Below are positions 17,455-24,648 of a DNA stretch of 64,000 nucleotides, one piece after another; the stretch's first letter is position 1; every line of letters starts with the position of its first letter. The DNA lies in contig JAIPBD010000001.1 of the NCBI GenBank assembly GCA_021739765.1, positions 186,001 to 250,000 of the forward strand, written 5' to 3'. This DNA is from Melioribacteraceae bacterium. GTDB lineage: Bacteria; Bacteroidota; Ignavibacteria; Ignavibacteriales; Melioribacteraceae. Both the position numbers and the translations under genes were made by a program. The notes below the pieces were generated by a model, which saw only the letters and a list, made by a program, of their open reading frames with translations, had not been told where the DNA came from and did no database searches.

Positions 17455-17529
17455 GGTGAATGTAGCTCAGCTGGTTAGAGCACCTGGTTGTGGCCCAGGA
17501 GGCCGTGGGTTCAAGTCCCATCATTCACC
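17455..17529 (+). tRNA. tRNA-His (anticodon GTG)
   Basis: The acceptor GTGAATG pairs with CATTCAC, with the extra 5' G (position -1) opposite C73 that marks histidine tRNA. The anticodon loop is TTGTGGC in the stem CCTGG/CCAGG, and the T arm is GTGGG-TTCAAGT-CCCAT. CCA follows directly in the DNA at 17530-17532, unlike the neighbouring tRNAs. Confidence 0.96.
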
Positions 17530-17559
17530 CCAAAAATGAATTGAACTTTTGTGATAATC

Positions 17560-17633
17560 GGCCCGTTGGTGTAACTGGTTAACACGTCGCCCTTTCACGG
17601 CGAAGAGTACGGGTTCGAGTCCCGTACGGGTCA
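17560..17633 (+). tRNA. tRNA-Glu (anticodon TTC), copy 1
   Basis: Acceptor GGCCCGT pairs with ACGGGTC, the anticodon stem CGCC/GGCG encloses CTTTCAC, and the T arm is ACGGG-TTCGAGT-CCCGT. No encoded CCA. Identical in sequence to the copy starting at 17663. Confidence 0.95.
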
Positions 17634-17662
17634 CAAAGTTTCAATTTGATCAAATTATGTTT

Positions 17663-17736
17663 GGCCCGTTGGTGTAACTGGTTAACACGTCGCCCTTTCA
17701 CGGCGAAGAGTACGGGTTCGAGTCCCGTACGGGTCA
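17663..17736 (+). tRNA. tRNA-Glu (anticodon TTC), copy 2
   Basis: Base-for-base the same as the copy at 17560, 103 bases downstream; the 29-base spacer between them is not repeated after the second copy. Followed at once by an intrinsic terminator, so it is the last tRNA of the transcript. Confidence 0.95.
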
Positions 17737-17740
17737 CAAA

Positions 17741-17770
17741 AGCCTCGATTTTATCGGGGCTTTTTCTTTT
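17741..17770 (+). terminator. Intrinsic terminator of the tRNA cluster
   Basis: AGCCTCGAT (17741-17749) pairs with ATCGGGGCT (17753-17761) with one G-T pair and a 3-base loop, followed by an almost unbroken T tract to 17770. Only four bases after the last tRNA-Glu. Confidence 0.88.
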
Positions 17771-17832
17771 TAAATAATTTGGTAAATTCGATTATTAATT
17801 CAATAAGTAGAGTCGGAAATAAATTGAAAAAG

Positions 17833-18633
17833 ATGACTGATTATTCAGAAAACATTCCACGACAAGATACTTACCACACTGCACCGGGGAAAAAGAAAAA
17901 CTCAATTTTTTCTCCTTCATTTGTTTTTTACAGAGGTGTAATTAAAGTTGTGTTAGAATCGTACTGGCAAGCTAAAAATAAAGCTTACGACAGATACAGG
18001 TGGGTGGAAGCTTCATTAAACGTATTAAGGGCAGCTGAGAGAGCCGGAATCGATGTTGAAATTACAGGGATGGACAATCTCAGAAAGTTTGAAGGCCCGG
18101 CTGTTTTTCTCGGTAACCACATGAGCAGTTTGGAAACAATGGTTTTGCCCGCTCTTATACAGCCGGTTAAGCCATCACTGTTTGTAATTAAAAAAGAGCT
18201 GGCAGATTTTCCTTTTATGGGAAAAGTAGTTATGGCAAGAGATTCCATTACGGTTGGTAGGGCTAACCCGAGAGAGGACTTAAAGTTAGTAATGGAAGAT
18301 GGAAGTAAAACTTTAAAATCCGGCAAATCAATAATAATATTCCCACAGCGAACACGAAATTTATACTTTGAGAAAAAGTCGTTTAATACACTTGGCGTAA
18401 AACTCGCAAAACGAAATGGCGTGCCGGTCGTTCCTTTTGCTCTGGTAACAGACGCTTGGGGAACCGGAAAATTAATTAAAGATTTTGGAAAAATAGATAT
18501 TTCCAAGCCGGTAAAATTTGCCTTTGGCGAGCATATTAATATTGAAACATCGGGCAATGATGAGAATCAGCAAATAATAAATTTTATTGAGACAAAATTC
18601 ATTGAATGGGGAAAAGGGGAGTTTGTTAAATAA
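17833..18633 (+). CDS. PlsC-like lysophospholipid acyltransferase with variant motifs
   Basis: Membrane-associated acyltransferase of the 1-acylglycerol-3-phosphate acyltransferase (PlsC) fold, which transfers an acyl chain to a lysophospholipid or related acceptor. The catalytic block is GNHMSSLET, an H-X4-E instead of the canonical H-X4-D. The motif usually FPEGTRS reads FPQRTRN. The later PVVPFAL block is normal. These changes are shared, as far as I recall, by a subfamily with NHMSxLE/FPQxTR motifs, so the enzyme is probably active. The frame is open from a TTG at 17779, inside the tRNA terminator tail; the ATG at 17833 (266 aa) is more likely, though its ribosome site is weak. It stands alone, between two terminators. 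Confidence 0.82.
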   Translation: MTDYSENIPRQDTYHTAPGKKKNSIFSPSFVFYRGVIKVVLESYWQAKNKAYDRYRWVEASLNVLRAAERAGIDVEITGMDNLRKFEGPAVFLGNHMSSLETMVLPALIQPVKPSLFVIKKELADFPFMGKVVMARDSITVGRANPREDLKLVMEDGSKTLKSGKSIIIFPQRTRNLYFEKKSFNTLGVKLAKRNGVPVVPFALVTDAWGTGKLIKDFGKIDISKPVKFAFGEHINIETSGNDENQQIINFIETKFIEWGKGEFVK

Positions 18634-18728
18634 TTCCCTAATTCCGAAATCCTTAATATCTTCTTAACATCGAAGTAATAACCAGTTAACATTAACCCTT
18701 TAAGTTGCGCTCAGATATTTGAATGAAC

Positions 18729-18754
18729 GAGAAGAAAGCTGCGGTTTTCTTCTC
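18729..18754 (+). terminator. Hairpin, possible first terminator after the acyltransferase
   Basis: GAGAAGAAA (18729-18737) and TTTCTTCTC (18746-18754) form a perfect 9-bp stem with a 7-base loop, followed by TTTCC. It is AT-rich and has a weak U tract, so alone it is a doubtful terminator. It lies 14 bases before a stronger hairpin. Confidence 0.4.
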
Positions 18755-18767
18755 TTTCCAAATCCTT

Positions 18768-18793
18768 GGACGCCGAAAGGCGTCCTATTTTTT
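18768..18793 (+). terminator. Intrinsic terminator with GAAA tetraloop
   Basis: GGACGCC (18768-18774), loop GAAA and GGCGTCC (18779-18785) form a compact GC-rich hairpin followed by TATTTTTT. It is a textbook intrinsic terminator. It lies about 135 bases after the acyltransferase stop codon and 70 before the LD-carboxypeptidase start. Confidence 0.85.
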
Positions 18794-18863
18794 ACGTCTT
18801 CCTCACATTGAAATCGACCCACAGATTCACTATTTTGAGACAATTTCACAATAAAGTTAGAAT

Positions 18864-19805
18864 ATGAGATTCATCAAGCCCAAAATGCTAAAAAAAGGCG
18901 ATTTGATTGGAATAATCGCACCTTCTTCGCCGGTTATAGATCAAACCAGAATTGAAAAATCAACAAAATATTTTGAGCAACTGGGATATAATGTTCTTCT
19001 AGGCGAAAATTTAACTCAAGAGTTTGGATACTTAGCCGGAACCGATGAACAAAGAGTTGCAGACCTTCATTCTATGTTCCAAAATAAGGATGTAAAAGCA
19101 ATATTCTGCCTAAGAGGTGGTTTTGGAGCCGCAAAACTGCTCGATAAAATCAATTACAGTCTTATTCGCAAAAACCCAAAAATATTTGTCGGATATAGCG
19201 ACATAACTAATTTACACTTGGCATTTCTTGCGAAGGCGGGACTAATATCTTTTGCCGGACCAATGGCAGCTTCTGACTTTGGAGGAGAAATCGATCCATT
19301 CGCTGAAGAAAGTTTGTGGAAGGTATTAACCGGGTCAAAAAAAATTGGTAAGATTTACAATCCTGATATGGAGAATTTTTATTCTTTAAATAAAGGGAAA
19401 GGAGAAGGGAAATTAATAGGTGGCAGCTTATCAAACATAGTTAATTTGATCGGAACAGAATATCTCCCGTCATTTCAGAATTCGATTCTTTTATTGGAAG
19501 ACATAAATGAACAGCCATATAAGATTGATCGGATGTTGAATCAATTAAAATTGGCAAAACTGTTGAATAAAACGCAAGGAATAATTTTAGGAAAATTTGT
19601 TGATTGTTTCGAATCGGACAGTGACAAAAAGACTCTCACCCTAAGCCAAGTAATTGATAATAATCTACTTTCACTCGAAATTCCTATAATTTATAATGTG
19701 AAACACGGACATATTCCAGATAAGATAACATTTCCAATTGGGGTTAAAACTAAAATAAACGCCTCTCACAGAATAATACAGATTTTAGAATCGGCTGTAA
19801 CTTAG
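18864..19805 (+). CDS. LD-carboxypeptidase (peptidase S66 family, LdcA/MccF-like)
   Basis: Serine peptidase of family S66, which in its LdcA form cleaves the terminal D-Ala from murein tetrapeptides during cell-wall recycling in the cytoplasm. Visible signatures are IIAPSSPV near the N-terminus, CLRGGFGAAKLL, the nucleophile block GYSDIT, GGSLSNIVNLIGTEY, the EDINEQPYKIDRML region bearing the catalytic Glu, and KHGHIPDK with the catalytic His. The length of 313 aa is normal. No signal peptide. The MccF branch (antibiotic self-immunity) has the same fold; no microcin-type gene is nearby, so the murein role is more likely. It is preceded by a terminator and has its own unit. Confidence 0.92.
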   Translation: MRFIKPKMLKKGDLIGIIAPSSPVIDQTRIEKSTKYFEQLGYNVLLGENLTQEFGYLAGTDEQRVADLHSMFQNKDVKAIFCLRGGFGAAKLLDKINYSLIRKNPKIFVGYSDITNLHLAFLAKAGLISFAGPMAASDFGGEIDPFAEESLWKVLTGSKKIGKIYNPDMENFYSLNKGKGEGKLIGGSLSNIVNLIGTEYLPSFQNSILLLEDINEQPYKIDRMLNQLKLAKLLNKTQGIILGKFVDCFESDSDKKTLTLSQVIDNNLLSLEIPIIYNVKHGHIPDKITFPIGVKTKINASHRIIQILESAVT

Positions 19806-19960
19806 GCGATTTTCTCATTTTTCTTTTGGTTTTCTTATAATCAATTCTCTAATCTAAGAATTACATTTTCGCACCTCGTATTCGTCACCCAAAACGCATG
19901 AAATTTTGGTATGCAAATTGTTTTATAGTATAACAGGATAATTTTATCTGCGTTTATACA

Positions 19961-20839
19961 GTGAAACAAAATAACCCAATAAATAGAATCGACAACTCAC
20001 CGGCACTATCTTTAGCCCATGCTGCGGAAGAAAAGGGATTTATTGAAAAAAATAAAGACCTGATTCGGAGATTCAATAAGAAAAAAGCACTCGAACTAAT
20101 CGGAATGGTTGATTTAGTACATTTTCATAAATCATCACCTGATAATTCCGAAAACCGTTTGGATTGTAACCTTGATGAAGTAATCAATTACACAATTGAT
20201 ATGTCGAGGCATGGAATTTCGAGCGTGATGCTAAAGTGTGGCGAAAACATTTTACTTGATATTGATGTGATCTCATATCTTATATATTCAATCAAAAAAC
20301 ATACTGAAACGAAAATTATTTTGAGCCTGGGAGTAAATCCCTGCAACAATTTTAAGAATTGGAAAATAGCCGGTGCTGACGGCTACTTATTTATGTTGAA
20401 TTATGAATCTTGCGAAGATCAAAAAGTATTGATCCATAATTTGAAAGAAGAAATTGTGAATGAGCAGCTGACATGTCTTTCTAAATTAGGTTTTGAGGTT
20501 GAAATCGGATTTATTGTTGATAATACACCGGATTATTCTGAAAAATTAATAAAAACAATTAATCGATTCCGGGAAATTAAACCAACGGCAATCCTTCCCG
20601 CTACTCCAAATATTATAGAATCAGTTGATAATATTTCTGAACGATTTAATTCCCGAATCAGATATTTGACGTTATTATTGAGAATTCTTTTTAAGAACGT
20701 GGACATTTACGCGTGTGAAATCGTAGAAAATATCAAAAAGTATAAACACGAAGAACTACTAAAATTAGGTGCCAACAAATTGCTTGTTGATTTTAACCGT
20801 GGCAGCACCTACGCGAATATCATCAAAAATTACCAATAG
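19961..20839 (+). CDS. HydE/BioB-like protein lacking the radical SAM cysteines
   Basis: A 292-residue protein whose order of motifs follows the HydE/biotin synthase TIM barrel. The segments are DEVINYTIDMSRHGISSVML then CGEN (compare EEI...G...VLQSGED), DVISYLIYSIKKH, ILSLG, WKIAGADGYLFMLNYE (compare WKEAGADRYLLRHET), CLSKLGFEVEIGFIVD, and a terminal LLKLGANKLLVDF. The expected CX3CX2C loop, at about residues 52-66, reads LVHFHKSSPDNSEN and has no cysteine; the only nearby Cys is Cys69. It should therefore not bind a SAM-cleaving 4Fe-4S cluster. The start is GTG at 19961. It could be a scaffold, a substrate-binding paralogue or a decaying copy; the frame is intact, which argues against decay. 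The assignment rests on my recall of HydE sequences. Confidence 0.65.
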   Translation: MKQNNPINRIDNSPALSLAHAAEEKGFIEKNKDLIRRFNKKKALELIGMVDLVHFHKSSPDNSENRLDCNLDEVINYTIDMSRHGISSVMLKCGENILLDIDVISYLIYSIKKHTETKIILSLGVNPCNNFKNWKIAGADGYLFMLNYESCEDQKVLIHNLKEEIVNEQLTCLSKLGFEVEIGFIVDNTPDYSEKLIKTINRFREIKPTAILPATPNIIESVDNISERFNSRIRYLTLLLRILFKNVDIYACEIVENIKKYKHEELLKLGANKLLVDFNRGSTYANIIKNYQ

Positions 20840-20985
20840 AATTCGCACCGATCCTATGGAAAGTGAGATAATCTCTTCTTAATTAACAGAATTGCGTTTA
20901 GGCAATGAAACATAATGTTTACATGGATGTTATAAGTGACTATATTTACTGGTCAATTCAAGAAAATTATAAATTCGGGAAAAAA

Positions 20986-21495
20986 ATGCGAATAAGATAT
21001 TTAATTGGTTTAATCATTATTTCGGCACTTGTAACTTCATGTGGAAGCAAGAGTGAAGAAGAGTTTTTGGAATCGGCTAAATTAAAAGCGGATCAAGGTG
21101 AATATGTTGAGGCATTAGCCGAATATGAAGAAATGTTGGAAGAATATCCCGAGAGTGACTCAAATCCCAAAATATACTTTGAGATCGGTAAAATTTATCA
21201 TAGCAACTTAATCAAATCGCTTACAGAAAATGAATCATTGCAAAAAGCGATCGAATACTATCAAAAAGTATATAGTGATTATACGAAATCTCCCGAGGCA
21301 CCGAATGCTTTGTTTATGGTCGGATTTATTCAGGCAAATGAACTAAAACAATTAGATGCTGCGAGAGAAACCTACAATACTTTTTTGGAATCATTTCCCG
21401 ATAGCGAACTCGCGGATGACGCACAGGCCGAACTTGATAATCTTGGTTTGGAACCGGAACAGATTTTACTGCAAAAGATTAAAAAGGCGAATTAG
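20986..21495 (+). CDS. TPR-containing outer-membrane lipoprotein (BamD/YbgF-like)
   Basis: Lipoprotein of about 169 residues. The signal peptide ends in the lipobox LVTSCGS, followed by an acidic linker and two or three tetratricopeptide repeats (AKLKADQGEYVEALAEYEEM, then AIEYYQKVYSDYTKSPEAPN, then AARETYNTFLESFPDSELAD). The last two helices match the tail seen in BamD and CpoB/YbgF-type proteins. The open frame reaches back to 20905, but the ATG at 20986 starts exactly at the signal peptide and has GGGA upstream, so it is preferred. Its stop codon overlaps the GTG of the DUF58 gene by one base, showing tight coupling. Confidence 0.82.
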   Translation: MRIRYLIGLIIISALVTSCGSKSEEEFLESAKLKADQGEYVEALAEYEEMLEEYPESDSNPKIYFEIGKIYHSNLIKSLTENESLQKAIEYYQKVYSDYTKSPEAPNALFMVGFIQANELKQLDAARETYNTFLESFPDSELADDAQAELDNLGLEPEQILLQKIKKAN

Positions 21496-22403
21496 TGCCT
21501 CAAACCAAAAAGGAGTATTTGAAATACCTTGATCCCTCGGTTATCTCCAAATTAAATACTCTGGAAATTAAAGCCAAAACGGTTGTAGAAGGATTTATAG
21601 TCGGGCTTCATAAAAGTCCATACCACGGTTTTAGTGTTGAATTTAGTGAGCACAGGTCCTATATGCAGGGCGATCCGGTTAGAATGATAGATTGGAAAGC
21701 TTACGCAAAAACAGAAAAATTTTACATCAAGCAGTTTGAAGAAGAGACCAATTTAATCTCCCATGTTTTAATCGATTCGAGCAAATCGATGGATTATAAA
21801 CAAAGCGGCTCAATTTCCAAACTCGAATATGCTAAAATTCTCGCGGCCTCTTTAATTTATTTGATGATTAACCAGCAGGATGCCGTGAGTCTTGCTTTGT
21901 ATGACGAAAAACTCAAATCTTATTTTCCTCCCCGATCAACTAAAATTTATTTAAAAGAATTACTTATCGCAATTGAGAAAGTAAAAGCAGGTTCCAGAAC
22001 CGAAACCGCAAGTTCCCTCAATAAAATAGCTGAAAAGATTAAAAAACGTGGAATCGTAATAATTATCTCTGATTTTATGGATTCTTTAGACTCGATTTTG
22101 TCCGCAATCAAACATTTTCATTACAAAAAGAATGAGGTAATCCTTTTTCAGATATTGGATCCGATTGAAAAAAGTTTTGCGTTTGGAAATGATTCTGTGT
22201 TCGTAGATATGGAAACAGACGAGGAGATTACAACTCAACCATATCAGATTCAAAAGGCATATCAGGATTCGTTTGGTGAGTTTCTGGATACCTTAAAAGC
22301 CGAATGTAGAAACTATGGAATTGAGTATAACCTTATCGAAACTGATCAGCCGTTTGATAAAGCCTTGTTAAGTTATTTCAAAAAACGAAGCAAATTAAAT
22401 TAG
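21495..22403 (+). CDS. DUF58 domain protein (VWA-like, MoxR-associated type)
   Basis: A 302-residue cytoplasmic protein of the DUF58 family. The hallmark block is FSEHRSYMQGDPVRMIDWKAYAKT (split here as EHRSYMQGDP and IDWKAYAKT), followed by a von Willebrand factor A-like domain with a MIDAS-like DSSKSMD at about residues 93-99. DUF58 genes usually sit next to a MoxR AAA+ ATPase; none is in the window, although the operon may have split. The start is GTG at 21495, overlapping the previous stop by one base. It ends just before a hairpin shared with the convergent glmM gene. Confidence 0.88.
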   Translation: MPQTKKEYLKYLDPSVISKLNTLEIKAKTVVEGFIVGLHKSPYHGFSVEFSEHRSYMQGDPVRMIDWKAYAKTEKFYIKQFEEETNLISHVLIDSSKSMDYKQSGSISKLEYAKILAASLIYLMINQQDAVSLALYDEKLKSYFPPRSTKIYLKELLIAIEKVKAGSRTETASSLNKIAEKIKKRGIVIIISDFMDSLDSILSAIKHFHYKKNEVILFQILDPIEKSFAFGNDSVFVDMETDEEITTQPYQIQKAYQDSFGEFLDTLKAECRNYGIEYNLIETDQPFDKALLSYFKKRSKLN

Positions 22404-22406
22404 GCA

Positions 22407-22430
22407 GGGGAGCAAAGTTAATCGCTCCCC
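22407..22430. terminator. Hairpin between convergent genes (DUF58 and glmM)
   Basis: GGGGAGC (22407-22413) and GCTCCCC (22424-22430) form a 7-bp GC-rich stem with a 10-base loop. There is no T tract on the plus strand; on the minus strand it is followed by TGCCTAATTTAATTT, so it fits glmM better. The position between two converging stop codons supports a terminator. Confidence 0.6.
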
Positions 22431-22436
22431 GGAATG

Positions 22437-23792
22437 TTAGTCCATTAATTCTTTTACTTCATTAAAGTACTTTTTCAAATAATCCAAAGCCGCAGATTCT
22501 GATTTTGCCTCTGTGATACATCTGATAATTGGTTCCGTATTAGATTTTCGGAAATGAATCCAATGATCTGCAAGATCGATTCTAAGTCCATCATCAGTGT
22601 TAACCTTTTGGTCTGAATATTTTTCTTTTAACTTTTCAATGATAGTATCCGGATCGTTCCCTTCAATTTGAATTTTATCTTTAGCAATAAAATATTGAGG
22701 TAATGATTCTTTTAATTCACTCATTTTACCGCCAAATTCGAGCAAGTGTTGCAGTGTCAACACGATTCCGACTAAAGCATCACGACCATAATGAAGGGCA
22801 GGATAAATAACTCCGCCTGAGCCTTCGCCACCGATAACGGCATCAGTTTCTTTCATTAATTTTACTACATTTGCTTCACCAACGGGTGATCGTAAAACTT
22901 TTGAGTTATATTGTTCGGCAACATCATCTATTGCACGAGTCGTGGAAAGATTTACAACCGCATTCCCCGGAGTTTTTGAAAGGATAAATTTTGCAATATG
23001 CGTAATTGTATTTTCTTCGATAAATGGTTCTCCTTTTTCGGTCAACAGAACTAATCTGTCAACATCAGGATCAACCACAATTCCGAGGTCCACGTCGTTC
23101 TGTTTTATGGCTTCAACTGTATCTTTTAAGTTTTGAGGAATAGGCTCCGGAAGCTTCGGAAATATTCCGGTTCTTTCAGAATTTATCGCAACAACTTCAC
23201 AACCTAAACTTTCCAGCCATTCCGGTACAAAGAATGCACCCGCGCCATTAACACAATCGACCAAAACCTTAAACTTTCTGTTTTTAATTGCGGGTAAATC
23301 AACCAATTCCAACTTCATTACATCATCAATATGGTTTTTGAGGCCTTCCGAATATGATGTAAGTTTACCAACTCCATCCCAATGTTGAAAATTTTGATCT
23401 GCAGAATCAAGTAATTCGAGCATTTCTTTATTTTCGTCGGGAGTCATAAATTCACCATCCCGATTTAACAATTTCAGAGCATTCCACTCATTAGGATTAT
23501 GGCTTGCGGAAATTTGGATTCCTCCCACAGCATTTAGTTTTTTTACATTGTAAAGCACCGTTGGAGTCGGACAGATGCCTATATCAACAACGTCGTTTCC
23601 TTTGGCGAGAAGAGTTCCGATTAAACATGATTTCACCATTTCGCCGGTTATCCTCGAATCTCTTCCGACAACAATTGTACCTTTTCCACAAAAATCTGCA
23701 TACGCCGAGGCATATTTTGTAATTACTTTTGGATCTAAACCGTCACCAACAAGACCTCTAATTCCCGAAACACTCACCATTAGGGTTGGCAT
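22437..23792 (-). CDS. glmM: Phosphoglucosamine mutase GlmM
   Basis: Converts glucosamine-6-phosphate to glucosamine-1-phosphate for UDP-GlcNAc, murein and LPS synthesis. The alpha-D-phosphohexomutase landmarks are VSGIRG at the N-terminus, the phosphoserine loop SASHNP (active Ser97), the metal-binding DPDVDR, GGEGSGG in the sugar-binding domain and the phosphate-contacting RKSNTEPIIR near the C-terminus. A longer frame extends to 23906, but the ATG at 23792 has GGAGGAAAAA directly upstream and starts at the conserved domain, giving 451 aa. Related phosphomannomutases share these motifs, so GlmM is favoured but not proven. It is divergent from nth, with 79 bases between starts. Confidence 0.87.
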   Translation of the reverse strand: MPTLMVSVSGIRGLVGDGLDPKVITKYASAYADFCGKGTIVVGRDSRITGEMVKSCLIGTLLAKGNDVVDIGICPTPTVLYNVKKLNAVGGIQISASHNPNEWNALKLLNRDGEFMTPDENKEMLELLDSADQNFQHWDGVGKLTSYSEGLKNHIDDVMKLELVDLPAIKNRKFKVLVDCVNGAGAFFVPEWLESLGCEVVAINSERTGIFPKLPEPIPQNLKDTVEAIKQNDVDLGIVVDPDVDRLVLLTEKGEPFIEENTITHIAKFILSKTPGNAVVNLSTTRAIDDVAEQYNSKVLRSPVGEANVVKLMKETDAVIGGEGSGGVIYPALHYGRDALVGIVLTLQHLLEFGGKMSELKESLPQYFIAKDKIQIEGNDPDTIIEKLKEKYSDQKVNTDDGLRIDLADHWIHFRKSNTEPIIRCITEAKSESAALDYLKKYFNEVKELMD

Positions 23793-23871
23793 TTTTCCTC
23801 CATTTCTATTTTCTAAATCAATTTTGGTATGTTTGTTTTTACTTAATAAGAATAAAATTTTAGATCGTTTT

Positions 23872-24591
23872 ATGAAAGATAGAAATGCATTAATAAAAAA
23901 GATCAATAAAAAATTGATAGAAAGATTTGGTATACCTTACAGAGCTGAAATTCCACCCGATCCTTTGGATATGATTCTTGCCACGATACTTTCGCAGAAT
24001 ACAAATGATAAGAATTCGTATAAAGCTTTTCAAAACCTAAAAACAGAATATGAGACTTGGGAGAAGGTACGAACGGCAAATGTTGCTTCGATTGAGAATG
24101 CGATTCGAGTCGCTGGATTGGGCAAACAAAAGTCGAATGCCATTAAAAATTTGTTATCGGAGCTTTTTGAAAAACGAGGCGCACTTTCTTTAGATTTTAT
24201 CAGAGACGAAAAAAGCGATGATGCGTTAGTTTATTTGTCTTCCTTCAAAGGAATTGGGATAAAAACCGCGAGTTGCGTATTGCTTTTTGCGTTAGAAAAA
24301 GATGTCTGCCCGGTTGATACTCATGTTCACAGAATCGTTAACCGGATTGGAATTGTTTCGGAAAAGGATCGTGATAAAACATACTTTTCATTGAACAAGA
24401 AATTTCCCAAAGGAGTCGCTCATCCGTTCCATACCAATTTGATTCGTTTGGGTCGTCAAATTTGCAAGCCAAAAAATCCGGCGTGTAAAGTTTGTCCGAT
24501 TGAAAAATTATGTAATTATGAAGTGAAAAATTTTGAAGATGTAAATATTCCGGAAAGAAATGATTTTATGCTTTTGGATCATGTAAATTAA
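23872..24591 (+). CDS. nth: Endonuclease III (base-excision DNA glycosylase/AP lyase)
   Basis: Removes oxidised pyrimidines and cleaves abasic sites. The HhH-GPD features are visible: the hairpin FKGIGIKTA with the catalytic Lys, the catalytic Asp in VDTHVHRI, and the C-terminal 4Fe-4S ligands Cys198, Cys205, Cys208 and Cys214 (C-X6-C-X2-C-X5-C). The frame is open from 23575, but the upstream part is antisense to glmM; the ATG at 23872 starts at the family N-terminus and gives 239 residues, the usual size. The short insertion between helices is unremarkable. It ends just before a hairpin that probably terminates the opposite gene. Confidence 0.93.
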   Translation: MKDRNALIKKINKKLIERFGIPYRAEIPPDPLDMILATILSQNTNDKNSYKAFQNLKTEYETWEKVRTANVASIENAIRVAGLGKQKSNAIKNLLSELFEKRGALSLDFIRDEKSDDALVYLSSFKGIGIKTASCVLLFALEKDVCPVDTHVHRIVNRIGIVSEKDRDKTYFSLNKKFPKGVAHPFHTNLIRLGRQICKPKNPACKVCPIEKLCNYEVKNFEDVNIPERNDFMLLDHVN

Positions 24592-24593
24592 AA

Positions 24594-24619
24594 CGGCACA
24601 CCAAGTTAATGATGTGCCG
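24594..24619 (-). terminator. Intrinsic terminator of the minus-strand lipoprotein gene
   Basis: CGGCACA and TGTGCCG form a 7-bp stem with a 12-base loop. On the minus strand it runs into TTTTAATTT, an adequate U tract; on the plus strand there is none. It lies about 30 bases beyond the lipoprotein stop codon and overlaps the 3' end region of nth. Confidence 0.65.
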
Positions 24620-24648
24620 AACGTGAAGTGAGCATGAGAAAAACTATA

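Noticed and set aside
17144-17736. tRNA cluster beside repeats as an integration site
   Set aside because: No integrase, phage gene or att-like direct repeat of a tRNA 3' end was seen; the only repeat is the duplicated tRNA-Glu.
17985-18557. 190-codon minus-strand frame inside the acyltransferase gene
   Set aside because: Antisense shadow of a clearly recognised gene, with no domain of its own.
23575-23871. 99-residue extension of the nth frame
   Set aside because: It is antisense to glmM and has no homology to endonuclease III; the ATG at 23872 fits the family start.
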